Counted from the stretch's first letter, positions 19,701 to 28,905 are shown. The stretch is DNA of 64,000 bases from Plastoroseomonas arctica (GCF_018128965.1 NZ_JAAEDH010000001.1:124001-188000), one strand, 5' to 3'. Made by a program: numbers and translations. Notes: generated from the sequence alone by a model not told the origin.

Positions 19701-20738
19701 TCACGCCGAAGCCGGTGCATCCATGACCGCGAGGTGATCCTCGATCATGGCGCGCATCGGCGCCGGCACCACCTCGCGCCAATGATCGACTCCCGGCAAG
19801 TGGCCGGGATTGCGGCGCACCAACTCGGTCTTCAGATAGGGAAATCCGTGTCGTTCGACCAGCACCCGCCACAGATGGTGCGTCGGGTTCAACGGATAGC
19901 GCAGGACGGCAGCCGTGTCGGTGAAGCGTGGACCGAAACCCGCCTGATCGACCGCGTCGAGCGCCGCGCAGACCCGGCGATAGCCGAACAGCGCCGCGCA
20001 GCGATACTCTTCGGCGAGCATCCTGCGCGTCAGCCCGATCTCGCCACCCTGCACGGTGCGCCACTTGCTGCGGCTGTCGCGGTGCTGCGCCAGATGCGTC
20101 CGCAAACCGGCGACCGCACCCTGCCCGCGCGCGAGCAGTGCGTAGGATTGCAGGTGCGGGCCGCCGCCCCAGCTCTCCGTCATCCCGAACAAACCTTCGC
20201 CGCCGCCACGCCAGGCATCGATCAGTGGCTCGAGCGGCTGGAAAGGCCCGAGCACGCTGTCATTGGCCAGAAGCAGCTCCTCCGGCGTCCCCAGCCGCTC
20301 GCAGGCCAGCGTGGCCGCATCGCGCCAGGCGCCGAAATCACGCCCGACATTGCGACGACGGATGCGCAGCACCGTCTCGGCGGCGACGGCATCCCAGTCT
20401 TCGCGCGGTGGCGTGGCATTGGTGACGAAGACCATGTCGAACCCGGCCGCGCGCCACAGCGCGAGCTGCCGCAGCACCATCGCCGAGACGCGCCCGCTGG
20501 CCGACCAGTGCAGGTAGAGGCCCGTCGAGCGCCCCTGGCGCGGCGCATCCCCGGCTTCCATGGCGAGGATTTCCGCCCGTAGCGGGCGAAGCCGATCGAG
20601 CAATTCGGCGAAGACCAGCTCGGCACCCACCTCCAGCACCCGGCGGGCGAAGCGCAGCCGGGATTTGCCGGCCAGGCCATGCGCCGCACGCCCGAGGCCG
20701 GAGCCCGCCGCATCCACATCGCTCAGCACATAGCCCAT
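19701..20738 (-). CDS. RgpF-like rhamnan synthesis protein F family
   Basis: Predicted cytoplasmic glycan-assembly protein of 345 residues related to RgpF. The N-terminal third contains TGLYLHWSASGRVSAMVLRQLALW and VFVTNA. The middle has RNVGRDFGAWRDA and LLLANDSVLGPF, both recurrent in this family, where the NDS motif sits in the sugar-nucleotide region. The start is taken at ATG 20738, with no strong ribosome-binding site. It runs in the same direction as gmhA, 30 nt upstream of it, and diverges from the GT2 gene. Confidence 0.75.
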   Translation of the reverse strand: MGYVLSDVDAAGSGLGRAAHGLAGKSRLRFARRVLEVGAELVFAELLDRLRPLRAEILAMEAGDAPRQGRSTGLYLHWSASGRVSAMVLRQLALWRAAGFDMVFVTNATPPREDWDAVAAETVLRIRRRNVGRDFGAWRDAATLACERLGTPEELLLANDSVLGPFQPLEPLIDAWRGGGEGLFGMTESWGGGPHLQSYALLARGQGAVAGLRTHLAQHRDSRSKWRTVQGGEIGLTRRMLAEEYRCAALFGYRRVCAALDAVDQAGFGPRFTDTAAVLRYPLNPTHHLWRVLVERHGFPYLKTELVRRNPGHLPGVDHWREVVPAPMRAMIEDHLAVMDAPASA

Positions 20739-20828
20739 CGCCGGGCGATAGCAGGCGCGCCCCCCACGGTCGAGACGCGGGCAAGCGCCCGCCTGTCGGG
20801 GCGCGGCCCGCCATGCTACCAGCCGGGC

Positions 20829-21929
20829 ATGAGCCTTTCCGTGCCGGCGCGCTTCGCAATCGTCATTCCCTGCTTCAACGAAGCGCCGAACGTCGCGCCG
20901 ATGGTGGAGCGCGTGGCCGCCGCGCTCGAGGGCGTCGCCTGGGAGGCGGTCTTCGTCGATGACGACAGCCCCGACGGAACCGCTGCGGCCGCCCGCGCGA
21001 TCGCAGCACTCGATCCTCGCGTGCGCTGCATCCGGCGCATCGGGCGACGCGGCCTCGCCTCCGCCTGCATCGAGGGCTGGCTTGCCAGCTCCGCGCCCTT
21101 CCTCGCCGTGATCGACGGTGATCTCCAGCATGATGAGCGGCTGCTGCCACGCATGCTGGAGGCGCTGGAGCAGGGTGCCGAGATGGTGGTGGGCTCGCGC
21201 CATGTCGCGGGCGGCGCGGCGGAGGGCGGCTTCTCTCCGTTTCGCGCGCGGCTGTCGCGGGCGGGCACCGCGCTTGCGGCCGCGGTGCTGCCGGTGCGGG
21301 TGAGCGACCCGATGAGCGGCTTCTTCGCGCTGTCGCGCCCGGTCTTCGAGGAGGCGGCGCCGCGCCTCACCGGCACCGGCTTCAAGATCCTGCTCGACCT
21401 GCTGCTGACGCTGCGGCGGCCCGTCCGCCTGGTCGAGCTGCCCTATGAATTCCGGGCGCGCGAAGCCGGCGAATCGAAGCTCGACGCCACGGTGATGCTG
21501 GAGTTCCTCGGCCTGCTCGCGGACAAGGCGCTCGGGGGCTGGGTGCCGCTGCGCTTCCTCGCCTTTGCCCTGGTCGGTGGTGCCGGCGTGCTGGTTCATC
21601 TTGCGGCCCTCGGCGTGCTGCACGGGTTGCTGTCGGTGCCGTTCGGCGCGGCGCAGTGGGGGGCGACCTTCTGCGCAATGACGGTGAATTTCTGGCTCAA
21701 CAACCAGGTGACCTATCGCGACCGGCGCCTGCGCGGGCCACGCCTGTGGCAGGGGCTTGCCCTGTTCTACGCGGTCTGCGGGATCGGCGCGGCGGCCAAC
21801 GTCGGCGTCGCAGCGCTGCTGGTGCGCGATGGCGTGCTCGCCTGGGGCCTGGCGGGCGCCGCGGGCGCCGCGCTGACGGTGGTGTGGAACTTCGCCATGT
21901 CGTCGACCCTGGTCTGGCGGGCGCGGTGA
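20829..21929 (+). CDS. Polyprenyl-phosphate glycosyltransferase with GtrA domain
   Basis: GT2 enzyme of the dolichol-phosphate mannosyltransferase type fused to a membrane GtrA domain, 366 residues. The catalytic domain (about 1-230) has VIPCFNEA, DDDSPDGT and the metal-binding DGD at 96-98 (VIDGDLQHDE). The C-terminal part (about 235-366) has four hydrophobic segments and FWLNNQVTYRDRR, a GtrA hallmark. It likely charges undecaprenyl phosphate with a sugar and flips or presents it at the inner membrane. The GT39 gene 4 nt downstream is the expected user of that lipid-linked donor. Confidence 0.88.
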   Translation: MSLSVPARFAIVIPCFNEAPNVAPMVERVAAALEGVAWEAVFVDDDSPDGTAAAARAIAALDPRVRCIRRIGRRGLASACIEGWLASSAPFLAVIDGDLQHDERLLPRMLEALEQGAEMVVGSRHVAGGAAEGGFSPFRARLSRAGTALAAAVLPVRVSDPMSGFFALSRPVFEEAAPRLTGTGFKILLDLLLTLRRPVRLVELPYEFRAREAGESKLDATVMLEFLGLLADKALGGWVPLRFLAFALVGGAGVLVHLAALGVLHGLLSVPFGAAQWGATFCAMTVNFWLNNQVTYRDRRLRGPRLWQGLALFYAVCGIGAAANVGVAALLVRDGVLAWGLAGAAGAALTVVWNFAMSSTLVWRAR

Positions 21930-21933
21930 GCGC

Positions 21934-23346
21934 GTGAGCGCGACCCGCTGGCTGGCGCTGCTCGCCCTCGCCACCCTCGTGCGGCTGGCGCTGGCGGCGC
22001 TGATCCCGCTGGCGCCGGACGAGGCCTATTACCGCATCTGGGCGTTCAGCCTGCAGGGCGGCTATCTCGACCATCCGCCGATGGTGGCGCTGTTCATCAA
22101 GGCCGGGATGGCGCTGTTCGGCGACACCGCGCTCGGCATACGCGCGCTCGGCTCGCTCGGCACCGGCCTCGCCTCGCTGATGATCTGGCGCGCGACGGAG
22201 CTGGTATTCCCGGGCCGCGGCGTGGCCGCCGTGCTGATGCTCAACGCGACCCTGCTGGTCGGCATCGGCGCCGTGGTGATGACGCCGGACACGCCGCTGC
22301 TGCTGTTCTGGTGCGCCGCACTCTGGGCGCTGGCCGAGCTGAGCACCTCCGGCGATGGGCGCTGGTGGTTCGCGGTCGGGCTCGCCGCGGGCGGCGCGCT
22401 GCTGTCGAAATACACCGGCGCGTTGCTGGGCCTGGGGATCCTGCTTTGGCTCCTGGTCGAGCGTGGGGCGTGGCGCTGGTGGCGGGACTGGCGGCTCTAC
22501 GCCGCGGGCGGCCTGGCAGTCGCCATCTTCGCGCCGGTGGTCGCCTGGAACGCCGCCCATTGCTGGGTGAGCTTCGCCAAGCAGGGCGGCCGGGCAGGGG
22601 CGGAGAGTGCCGGCGTCGGGCTACGCTTCGTCGGCGAGCTGATCGGTGGCCAGGTCGCACTGGCGACACCGGTGCTCTTCGTTATGTTCGTGGCTGGCGT
22701 GGCAATCGCGGTGCAACGGCGCAGCGTCTTCCTCGCCGCCTTCGTGCTGCCCGGCGCGGCGATCTTCCTGTGGCAGGCGACGGGCAGCCGCGTGCAGGGC
22801 AATTGGCCGGCGATCCTCTACCCCGCCGCCGCCATGCTGGCCGCGGGGCATCTCGGCGCCGCGTGGCGGCGCTGGCGGCAGGCGGGCATCGTTGTCGGCC
22901 TCGCGATGGGCGTTGCGGTACAGATCCAGGCGCTGGCGGCGCCCATCCCGCTGGCGCGGAGCCGCGACCCGACCTTGGCACGGCTTGCCGGCTGGCCGGA
23001 TTTCGCGGCCTCGGTGCAGCGCGCGGCGCGGGCTTCGGGAGCGGTGTTCGTCGCGGCCGAGGAGTACGGCCTCGCCGCCGAGCTGGCGCTGCATGCTGGC
23101 ATGCCGGTGGTCGCGATGGAGGCACGCTGGGCCTATCTCGCGCTGCCGGCCCCCCCGCCGGGCGCACCCGGGCTGCTCGTCCGCAGCCTCCGCCGCGGCG
23201 AGGGCGCGCCCAATTGGCCGGATGCGATTCCGGTGGAGGGCGAACTGATCCGCTCGCGGCGCGGCATGGAGGCGGAGCGCTATCGGCTCTTCCGGGTGAC
23301 CTCGGGGACCGGTCCGGCACCGCAGGTGGTGTTGCCCCCACCGTGA
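21934..23346 (+). CDS. GT39/ArnT-type membrane glycosyltransferase
   Basis: Integral-membrane glycosyltransferase of the GT-C fold using a lipid-linked sugar donor; 470 residues. The GTG start at 21934 lies 4 nt after the GT2-GtrA stop. Many hydrophobic helices are seen. The first periplasmic loop contains the acidic pair Asp29-Glu30 (APDEAYYRIW) followed by GGYLDHPPM, both typical of ArnT/PMT enzymes. The acceptor (lipid A, LPS core or protein) cannot be decided from sequence. Confidence 0.87.
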   Translation: MSATRWLALLALATLVRLALAALIPLAPDEAYYRIWAFSLQGGYLDHPPMVALFIKAGMALFGDTALGIRALGSLGTGLASLMIWRATELVFPGRGVAAVLMLNATLLVGIGAVVMTPDTPLLLFWCAALWALAELSTSGDGRWWFAVGLAAGGALLSKYTGALLGLGILLWLLVERGAWRWWRDWRLYAAGGLAVAIFAPVVAWNAAHCWVSFAKQGGRAGAESAGVGLRFVGELIGGQVALATPVLFVMFVAGVAIAVQRRSVFLAAFVLPGAAIFLWQATGSRVQGNWPAILYPAAAMLAAGHLGAAWRRWRQAGIVVGLAMGVAVQIQALAAPIPLARSRDPTLARLAGWPDFAASVQRAARASGAVFVAAEEYGLAAELALHAGMPVVAMEARWAYLALPAPPPGAPGLLVRSLRRGEGAPNWPDAIPVEGELIRSRRGMEAERYRLFRVTSGTGPAPQVVLPPP

Positions 23347-23427
23347 CGTCATCCGGCGGCGCGCGATTTGCGTGTAACCTCCGCGGGGTGCCGGCGTAGA
23401 CCCAGGAATGGCGGACAGGAGACTGCG

Positions 23428-24372
23428 ATGCTGATCAAGCGCAAGCGTGGGTGGGAACTGCCGGAGAGCGCGGCGACGCCCGAAGCCGTGGTGCTCGGGC
23501 GCCGCAAGGGCCTCGCACTCGGCGCCGGCGCCATCGCGGCGCTGGCATCGGACGGCGCCCAGGCGCAATCGGCGCTGCCGGATCTGCCCGCCATGCGCAA
23601 CCCCCGCTATCCGGGCGTGCGTGCGCTGACCCCTGAGCGTGACGCCACCACCTTCAACAACTACTACGAGTTCGGCACCGACAAGGGCATCTCGCGCGTC
23701 GCGCAGCGCATGCCTCTCAGCCCCTGGACCCTCAAGGTGGAGGGCATGGTCGCGCAGCCGATGGAGTTCGACGTCGACGACCTGCGGCGCCGCCTGCCGC
23801 TCGAGGAGCGCGTCTACCGGCTCCGCTGCGTCGAGGCCTGGGGCATGACGGTGCCCTGGACCGGCTTTCCACTCTCTGCGCTGCTCGCCCTGGTGCAGCC
23901 GCAACCCGCCGCAAAATACGTGGTGTTCGAGACGGCGCGCCTGCCGGCTGTCATGCCGGGGCTGCGGCAGTCCTGGTATCCGTGGCCGTATACCGAGGGC
24001 TGCACCATCGAGGAGGCGCGTAACGAGCTCAGCTTCATGGCCGTCGGCCTCTACGGCAAGCACGTCCCGCAGCAGAATGGCGGCCCGATCCGGGTGCTGT
24101 TCCCGTGGAAGTATGGGTTCAAGTCCGGGAAGTCGTTCAGCCGCATCATCCTCACCGACCAGCGTCCGGTCAGCTTCTGGGAAAGGATCCAGGGCCAGGA
24201 ATACGGCTTCTGGGCGAATGTGAACCCTGAGGTGCCGCACCCTCGCTGGAGCCAGGCGACAGAAAGATTGTTGGGCAGCAACGAACGCGTGCCGACCCAA
24301 TTGTTCAATGGTTACGGTGAGTTCGTCGCCGGTCTTTACACGGCGCTTTCACAGGAGCGCCTCTGGACTTAA
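23428..24372 (+). CDS. msrP: Periplasmic protein-methionine-sulfoxide reductase, catalytic subunit
   Basis: Molybdopterin enzyme (YedY/MsrP) that repairs oxidised methionine in periplasmic proteins. ATG 23428 follows AGGAG; the protein has 314 residues. A twin-arginine signal (GRRKGLALGAGAIAALAS, 24-41) directs export of the folded enzyme. The molybdenum ligand is Cys134 in RLRCVEAWGM. C-terminal motifs such as PWKYGFKSGKS and FWANVNPEVPHPRW are conserved. The haem membrane partner MsrQ, normally encoded next door, is not found downstream or elsewhere in the window. Confidence 0.94.
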   Translation: MLIKRKRGWELPESAATPEAVVLGRRKGLALGAGAIAALASDGAQAQSALPDLPAMRNPRYPGVRALTPERDATTFNNYYEFGTDKGISRVAQRMPLSPWTLKVEGMVAQPMEFDVDDLRRRLPLEERVYRLRCVEAWGMTVPWTGFPLSALLALVQPQPAAKYVVFETARLPAVMPGLRQSWYPWPYTEGCTIEEARNELSFMAVGLYGKHVPQQNGGPIRVLFPWKYGFKSGKSFSRIILTDQRPVSFWERIQGQEYGFWANVNPEVPHPRWSQATERLLGSNERVPTQLFNGYGEFVAGLYTALSQERLWT

Positions 24373-24393
24373 TCCACTATCGTAAAAAAACAC

Positions 24394-24455
24394 TTGACGG
24401 AACGGCGCCGTTACGACTTTTGTCGAATCTCAATTTCATGATGCGTTGAGATTTC
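24394..24455 (+). promoter_or_regulatory. AT-rich leader with two palindromes
   Basis: A TTGACG hexamer (24394-24399) could be a -35 box. It is followed by the perfect palindrome AACGGCGCCGTT (24401-24412), then by an inverted repeat CGAATCTCAA...TTGAGATTTCG (24424-24456) with a 12-nt loop and one bulge. The region is clearly less GC-rich than its surroundings. It looks like a regulated promoter or leader for the small gene at 24547, but no known regulator site is recognised. Confidence 0.35.
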
Positions 24456-24546
24456 GATGACCTATCCCACGCCAAAACCACTCATGTTGCCGTCCGTGGC
24501 TCGCTGGAGCCAGCATGAGAAACCTGCTCCGGAAAGGCGATCGTCC

Positions 24547-24804
24547 ATGTTCGGCCTTGCTGCTTTCCTCGTGATCGCAGCGGGTGCGGTCGCGTTCTTC
24601 TTCGGCCACCTGACATCCTTCGGCATCGCGCTCACGCGGGTCCTGCCGGGGATGATGGCGTCGTCGCAAAGCTTCATCGTGCGCAACGGCGGCACCGGGC
24701 TCTGGTACAACGTCGTCCTCCCGGTGATGGAGACGCCGTGTTGGGTGCCCTTCCTGGCTCTGGGCGCCCTGTTCCTGATCATCGGCATCCTGCGCCGGGT
24801 CTGA
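24547..24804 (+). CDS. Small two-helix membrane protein, unknown
   Basis: An 85-residue protein with two transmembrane helices, FGLAAFLVIAAGAVAFFFG near the start and WVPFLALGALFLIIGILRRV at the end, joined by a loop containing a PCW motif. ATG 24547 has GGAAAGG at 9 nt. An in-frame ATG at 24457 would add 30 residues, but those codons have weaker third-position GC bias than the rest, so the shorter form is preferred. It lies downstream of msrP behind a palindromic leader. I do not recognise the family. Confidence 0.6.
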   Translation: MFGLAAFLVIAAGAVAFFFGHLTSFGIALTRVLPGMMASSQSFIVRNGGTGLWYNVVLPVMETPCWVPFLALGALFLIIGILRRV

Positions 24805-24842
24805 CCGGCCCGACGAGGTCGGGGCCACCGGCCCCAGCCGCC

Positions 24843-26243
24843 TCACACCACCGTGATGCTTTCGCGCCGTGCCTGCACCGCCAGCTCGTCGAGCGCGTGG
24901 CCGAAGCGTTCCACCATTTCATCCACCTCATCGATTTCCATGATCAGCGGCGGCGAGAAGGCGATCGCGTCGCCTGGCAGTGCGCGCAGGATCAGGCCAT
25001 GCGCCTCACCGAGCTTCACCAGCCGCGCGCCCATCTTGCGCGCGGGGTCGAAGGGGCTGCGCGCGGCCTTGTCCGCGGAGAGTTCGACCGCGGCGATCAT
25101 GCCGATGCCGCGGACTTCGCCCACCAGCGGATGGTCCGCGAAGGCGGCCCGCAGGCTCGCCTGCATATGCGCGCCGACGCGCTTCACATGGCCCACGATG
25201 TCCATCTCGTCGTAGATCTTGAGTGTCTCGATCGCGACGGCGGCCGGGACGGGATGGCCCGAATAGGTGAAGCCATGGCCCCAGGTGCCCACGGACGCGG
25301 AGCCATCGGCGAGGCCCTGGAAGACCCGGTCGTTCACCATCACTGCCGAGATTGGCAGGAAAGAGGCGGAGAGCGCCTTGGCACAGGTGATGATGTCCGG
25401 TTGCACGCCAAAGGTCTGGGTGCCCCAGTATTCGCCGGTGCGCCCAAAACCGCAGATCACCTCGTCGGCGACCATGAGCACGTCGTACTTTCGCAGCACC
25501 GCCTGGATCTTGGCGAAGTAGCCGCGCGGGGGGATGATGACGCCGCCCGCACCCATCACCGGCTCGGCGAAGAAGCCCGCGACCGTGTCCGGGCCCTCGG
25601 CCAGGATCATGGCTTCGAGCTCATCGGCCATGCGGGTGGCGAAGGCATCCTCGGTCTCGCCCTCGGCCCCGAAGCGGTAGAAATGCGGACAGCTCGTGTG
25701 CAGCACACCGGCGATCGGCAGGTCGAACAGCTTGTGGTTGTTGGGCAGGCCGGTGAGCGAGGCGGCGGCCAGCGTGACACCGTGATAGCCCTTGATCCGG
25801 CTGATGATCTTCTTCTTGTTCGGGCGCCCGATCGCGTTGTTGTAGTACCAGATCATCTTGATCGCGGTGTCGTTCGCCTCGGACCCCGAATTGGCGAAGA
25901 ACACCTTGCTCATCGGCACCGGGGCGCGGGCGATGAGCATTTCCGACAGCTCGATCAGCGGCTCGTGCGAGCGGGAGGTGAAGCCGTGGTAGAAGGGCAG
26001 CTTGCGCATCTGCGCCGTGGCCGCCTCGACCAACCGCTCATTGGAAAAGCCCAGCGAGGCGCACCACAGGCCGGCCACCGTCTCGAGGTATTCGCGTCCC
26101 GCATCATCGGTGACGCGCACACCTTTGCCCGAGATGATGATCATCGGCCCGTTCTTCTCGTGCGCGCGATGGTCCGTGTAGGGGTGCAGTGCATAGGCGA
26201 TGTCGCGGGCGGCGGCGGAATTCGGCGCGGCGGGGGGCGTCAT
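24843..26243 (-). CDS. Class III (omega) aminotransferase, PLP-dependent
   Basis: Fold-type I transaminase of 466 residues, acting on omega-amino groups such as beta-alanine, GABA or polyamines with pyruvate or a keto acid as acceptor. PLP-site features are NSGSEAND (118-125), the tyrosine and histidine of KGYHGVT, Asp260 in VADEVICGFGRTG and the Schiff-base Lys289 in CAKALSAS. It is monocistronic and convergent with the small membrane protein. Substrate is not predictable, although beta-alanine would fit a pyrimidine-degradation setting. Confidence 0.9.
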   Translation of the reverse strand: MTPPAAPNSAAARDIAYALHPYTDHRAHEKNGPMIIISGKGVRVTDDAGREYLETVAGLWCASLGFSNERLVEAATAQMRKLPFYHGFTSRSHEPLIELSEMLIARAPVPMSKVFFANSGSEANDTAIKMIWYYNNAIGRPNKKKIISRIKGYHGVTLAAASLTGLPNNHKLFDLPIAGVLHTSCPHFYRFGAEGETEDAFATRMADELEAMILAEGPDTVAGFFAEPVMGAGGVIIPPRGYFAKIQAVLRKYDVLMVADEVICGFGRTGEYWGTQTFGVQPDIITCAKALSASFLPISAVMVNDRVFQGLADGSASVGTWGHGFTYSGHPVPAAVAIETLKIYDEMDIVGHVKRVGAHMQASLRAAFADHPLVGEVRGIGMIAAVELSADKAARSPFDPARKMGARLVKLGEAHGLILRALPGDAIAFSPPLIMEIDEVDEMVERFGHALDELAVQARRESITVV

Positions 26244-26588
26244 GGGGCGGGTCTTCCTTGCGATCGGGTCGCAAGCACCATAGGCGCGTCGCGCGCGGCG
26301 GCGAAAGGCCGAAGCCCGCCAACGGCCGAGGACGCCCGGCAGCTCCTTGCCGTTCCGCGAGTGGCGCTACGCGGAAGCGGATGCCTTGGCCGGACGCTCG
26401 CCGATTGCGCCGTCGGCCTGCGTCTTGAGGGCCGCAGCGTGTGATAAATCTTGGCCAGCGTGAACATAAGGTGGGCGATGCACCAAACCCCACGCAAACG
26501 TCATAACAATTTCGCAACGATAACCTGCGCGCCCAGGTTGCGGTCTCGTGAATGCGGCGCGATGCTTGTGCGGCAGAGGATGTTGAGC
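26244..26588. other. 345-nt divergent intergenic region, no gene seen
   Basis: This gap lies between the divergent aminotransferase and molybdoenzyme genes. Short open frames exist on both strands, but none has a ribosome-binding site or family-like sequence. The 80 bases before the molybdoenzyme (AACATAAGG, CGTCATAACAATTTCGCAACGATAACC) are AT-richer than the surroundings and are the likely promoter zone. Confidence 0.5.
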
Positions 26589-28901
26589 ATGACCGTTATC
26601 ACGCCGCACGCGAGCCATTGGGGTGCCTATGACGCCATAGTCGAGCACGGCCGCGTTGTCGGCGTCCGCCCCTTCGCGCGCGACCCAGTGCCGGGCCCGT
26701 TGATCGAAAGCGTGCCCGATGTGGTGCACGCCGCTTGCCGGATCGACCGCGCCTATGTCCGGCGTGGCTGGCTGGAGGGCAAGCGCGCCGGCCATCTGCG
26801 CGGCGGCGATCCCTTCATCCCGATCCCCGCCGACCAGGTCACGCGCCTGATCGCCGCGGAGGTATCGCGCGTGCGCGCCGAGCACGGGCATGATGCGATC
26901 TTCGGTGGCTCCTATGGCTGGTCCTCGGCCGGGCGCTTTCACCATGCCCGCGGCCAGTTGCATCGCTTCCTCGGCCTCGGCGGCGGCTACACCGCGCAGA
27001 TGAATTCCTACTCCTACGCCGCCGGGCAGGCGCTGCTGCCACATGTTTTGGGCACCAACGAGGTGCTGCTCGGGCGCGTGACGGACTGGGCGGCGATCGC
27101 GCGGCATGCGGGCGTGATGCTGTGCCTGGGCGGGCTGCCGCTGAAGAACGGGCAGGTGACCTCGGGCGGCGCCGGCGCTTCGGAATACTCGGTGAATTTC
27201 CGCAAGGCGGCCGAGGCCGGGGTACGCTTCCTTTGCGTCTCACCCTACCTCGCCGACATGCCCGAATGGATGCATGCCGAATGGACGCCGATACGCCCGG
27301 GCACCGACGCGGCGCTGCTGCTTGCCATGGCGTACTGGCTGATCGCCGAGGGCCGCGAGGATCGTGACTTCCTCACGAGCCATTGCACGGGATGGGACAG
27401 GCTCGCCGCCTATGTCACAGGGGCTTCCGACGGCCTGCCCAAGACGCCGGACTGGGCGGCGCCGATCACCGGCATCTCCGCCGAGCGGATCATCGCCATC
27501 GCCCGCGCCATCTCCGACGCGCCGGCGATGCTGACGGCGACCTGGTCCATCCAGCGCGCTGATTTCGGCGAGCAGCCCTTCTGGATGCTTACCGCTCTCG
27601 CCGCCATGCTGGGCGGCATCGGCAAGCCGGGGCAGGGGGTGGCCTTCGGCTACGGCAGCATCAACGGCATGGGCACGCCGCGGCGCGAGATCCCGTCCTT
27701 CTCGCTGCCCGCGACGCGCAACCCCACCGGGCGATACATCTCGGTCTCGTCGATCACGCGCATGCTGGAGAGCCCGGGCGGGGTGGAATCCTTCAACGGC
27801 CGCGAGGTGCCTTTCCCCGACACGCGGATGATCTGGTGGGCGGGCGGCAACCCCTTCCATCATCACCAGGATCTGAACCGCCTGCTGCGCGCCTGGGCGA
27901 AGACCGATACGATCATCGTGCAGGAGCCGTGGTGGACAGCGGTCGCGCGCCACGCCGACATCGTGTTGCCGGCCACCACATCGCTCGAGCGCAACGACAT
28001 CGCCAGCTCCGGACGCGACCGCTTCCTGCGCGCCATGCACCAGGCGATCCCGCCCATCGCCGGCGCGCGCAACGACCATGACTGGCTCGCCGACATCGCG
28101 GACGAGCTCGGCTACCGCGATCGCTTCACCGAGCAGCGCAACGAGAATGCCTGGCTGCGCCACCTGTTCGACCGCTGGCGCCGGGCCTGTGCCGCAACGG
28201 GCGTCGAGACGCCTGATTTCGACCGCTTCTGGGCGGACGGCTATTGGGAGGCACCGCCGCCCGAGCCATGCCGCGCCTTTACGCAATTCGCGGAATTCGC
28301 GCTCGACCCGGTGGCGCATCCGCTCGACACGCCATCCGGCAAGATCGAGCTGTTCAGCGAGACGGTGGCCGGCTTCGGCTATGCCGAGGCGCCGGGCCAT
28401 CCGGTCTGGAACACGCCGCGCGAATGGCTCGGCGCGCCCGAAGCGAGGCGTTTCCCCTTCCACCTGCTATCCTTCCAGCCTTCGACGCGGCTGCACGGCC
28501 AGCTCGACCCCGGCCGCGTCGCGATGGCCGACAAGATCCAGGGGCGCGAGCCTATCATCATGCACCCCGAGGATGCGGCGGCGCACGGGTTGGCGGCGTG
28601 CGACATCCTGCGCGTGTTCAACGATCGCGGCGCGTGCCTGGCCGGCCTGCGTCTCAATGAGGGCTTGCTTCGCGGCGTGGTGATGATGGCGACGGGGGCG
28701 TGGTTCGATCCGCTGGAACCCGGTGTGCCGGGCAGCCTCTGCGTGCACGGAAACGCCAATGTGCTGACCGCGGATGTCGGCACGTCGCGTCTGGGGCAGG
28801 GGCCATCGGCGCAATCCTGCCTGGTGGCGGTGGAGCGCTTCGAAGGCGCTTTGCCGCCGGTGCGCGTGCATGCGCCGCCGGTGATCGAGGAAGCGATGTG
28901 A
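26589..28901 (+). CDS. Molybdopterin oxidoreductase of the BisC/DorA (DMSO reductase) family
   Basis: Bis-MGD molybdoenzyme of 770 residues that reduces S- or N-oxides. ATG 26589 has AGAGGA at 8 nt. The FGGSYGWSSAGRFHHA motif supplies the molybdenum-ligand serine, near Ser113, as in BisC and TorA/DorA. No cysteine cluster for an N-terminal Fe-S centre is present. No Tat or Sec signal is visible, which favours a cytoplasmic biotin- or methionine-sulfoxide reductase over a periplasmic respiratory enzyme. No cytochrome or membrane partner is adjacent. Confidence 0.88.
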   Translation: MTVITPHASHWGAYDAIVEHGRVVGVRPFARDPVPGPLIESVPDVVHAACRIDRAYVRRGWLEGKRAGHLRGGDPFIPIPADQVTRLIAAEVSRVRAEHGHDAIFGGSYGWSSAGRFHHARGQLHRFLGLGGGYTAQMNSYSYAAGQALLPHVLGTNEVLLGRVTDWAAIARHAGVMLCLGGLPLKNGQVTSGGAGASEYSVNFRKAAEAGVRFLCVSPYLADMPEWMHAEWTPIRPGTDAALLLAMAYWLIAEGREDRDFLTSHCTGWDRLAAYVTGASDGLPKTPDWAAPITGISAERIIAIARAISDAPAMLTATWSIQRADFGEQPFWMLTALAAMLGGIGKPGQGVAFGYGSINGMGTPRREIPSFSLPATRNPTGRYISVSSITRMLESPGGVESFNGREVPFPDTRMIWWAGGNPFHHHQDLNRLLRAWAKTDTIIVQEPWWTAVARHADIVLPATTSLERNDIASSGRDRFLRAMHQAIPPIAGARNDHDWLADIADELGYRDRFTEQRNENAWLRHLFDRWRRACAATGVETPDFDRFWADGYWEAPPPEPCRAFTQFAEFALDPVAHPLDTPSGKIELFSETVAGFGYAEAPGHPVWNTPREWLGAPEARRFPFHLLSFQPSTRLHGQLDPGRVAMADKIQGREPIIMHPEDAAAHGLAACDILRVFNDRGACLAGLRLNEGLLRGVVMMATGAWFDPLEPGVPGSLCVHGNANVLTADVGTSRLGQGPSAQSCLVAVERFEGALPPVRVHAPPVIEEAM

Positions 28902-28905
28902 CCCT

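Noticed and set aside
24843-26243. Aminotransferase as part of the RutA-led pathway (beta-alanine transaminase)
   Set aside because: Attractive, but it is on the opposite strand and separated by two unrelated genes; context does not support it.
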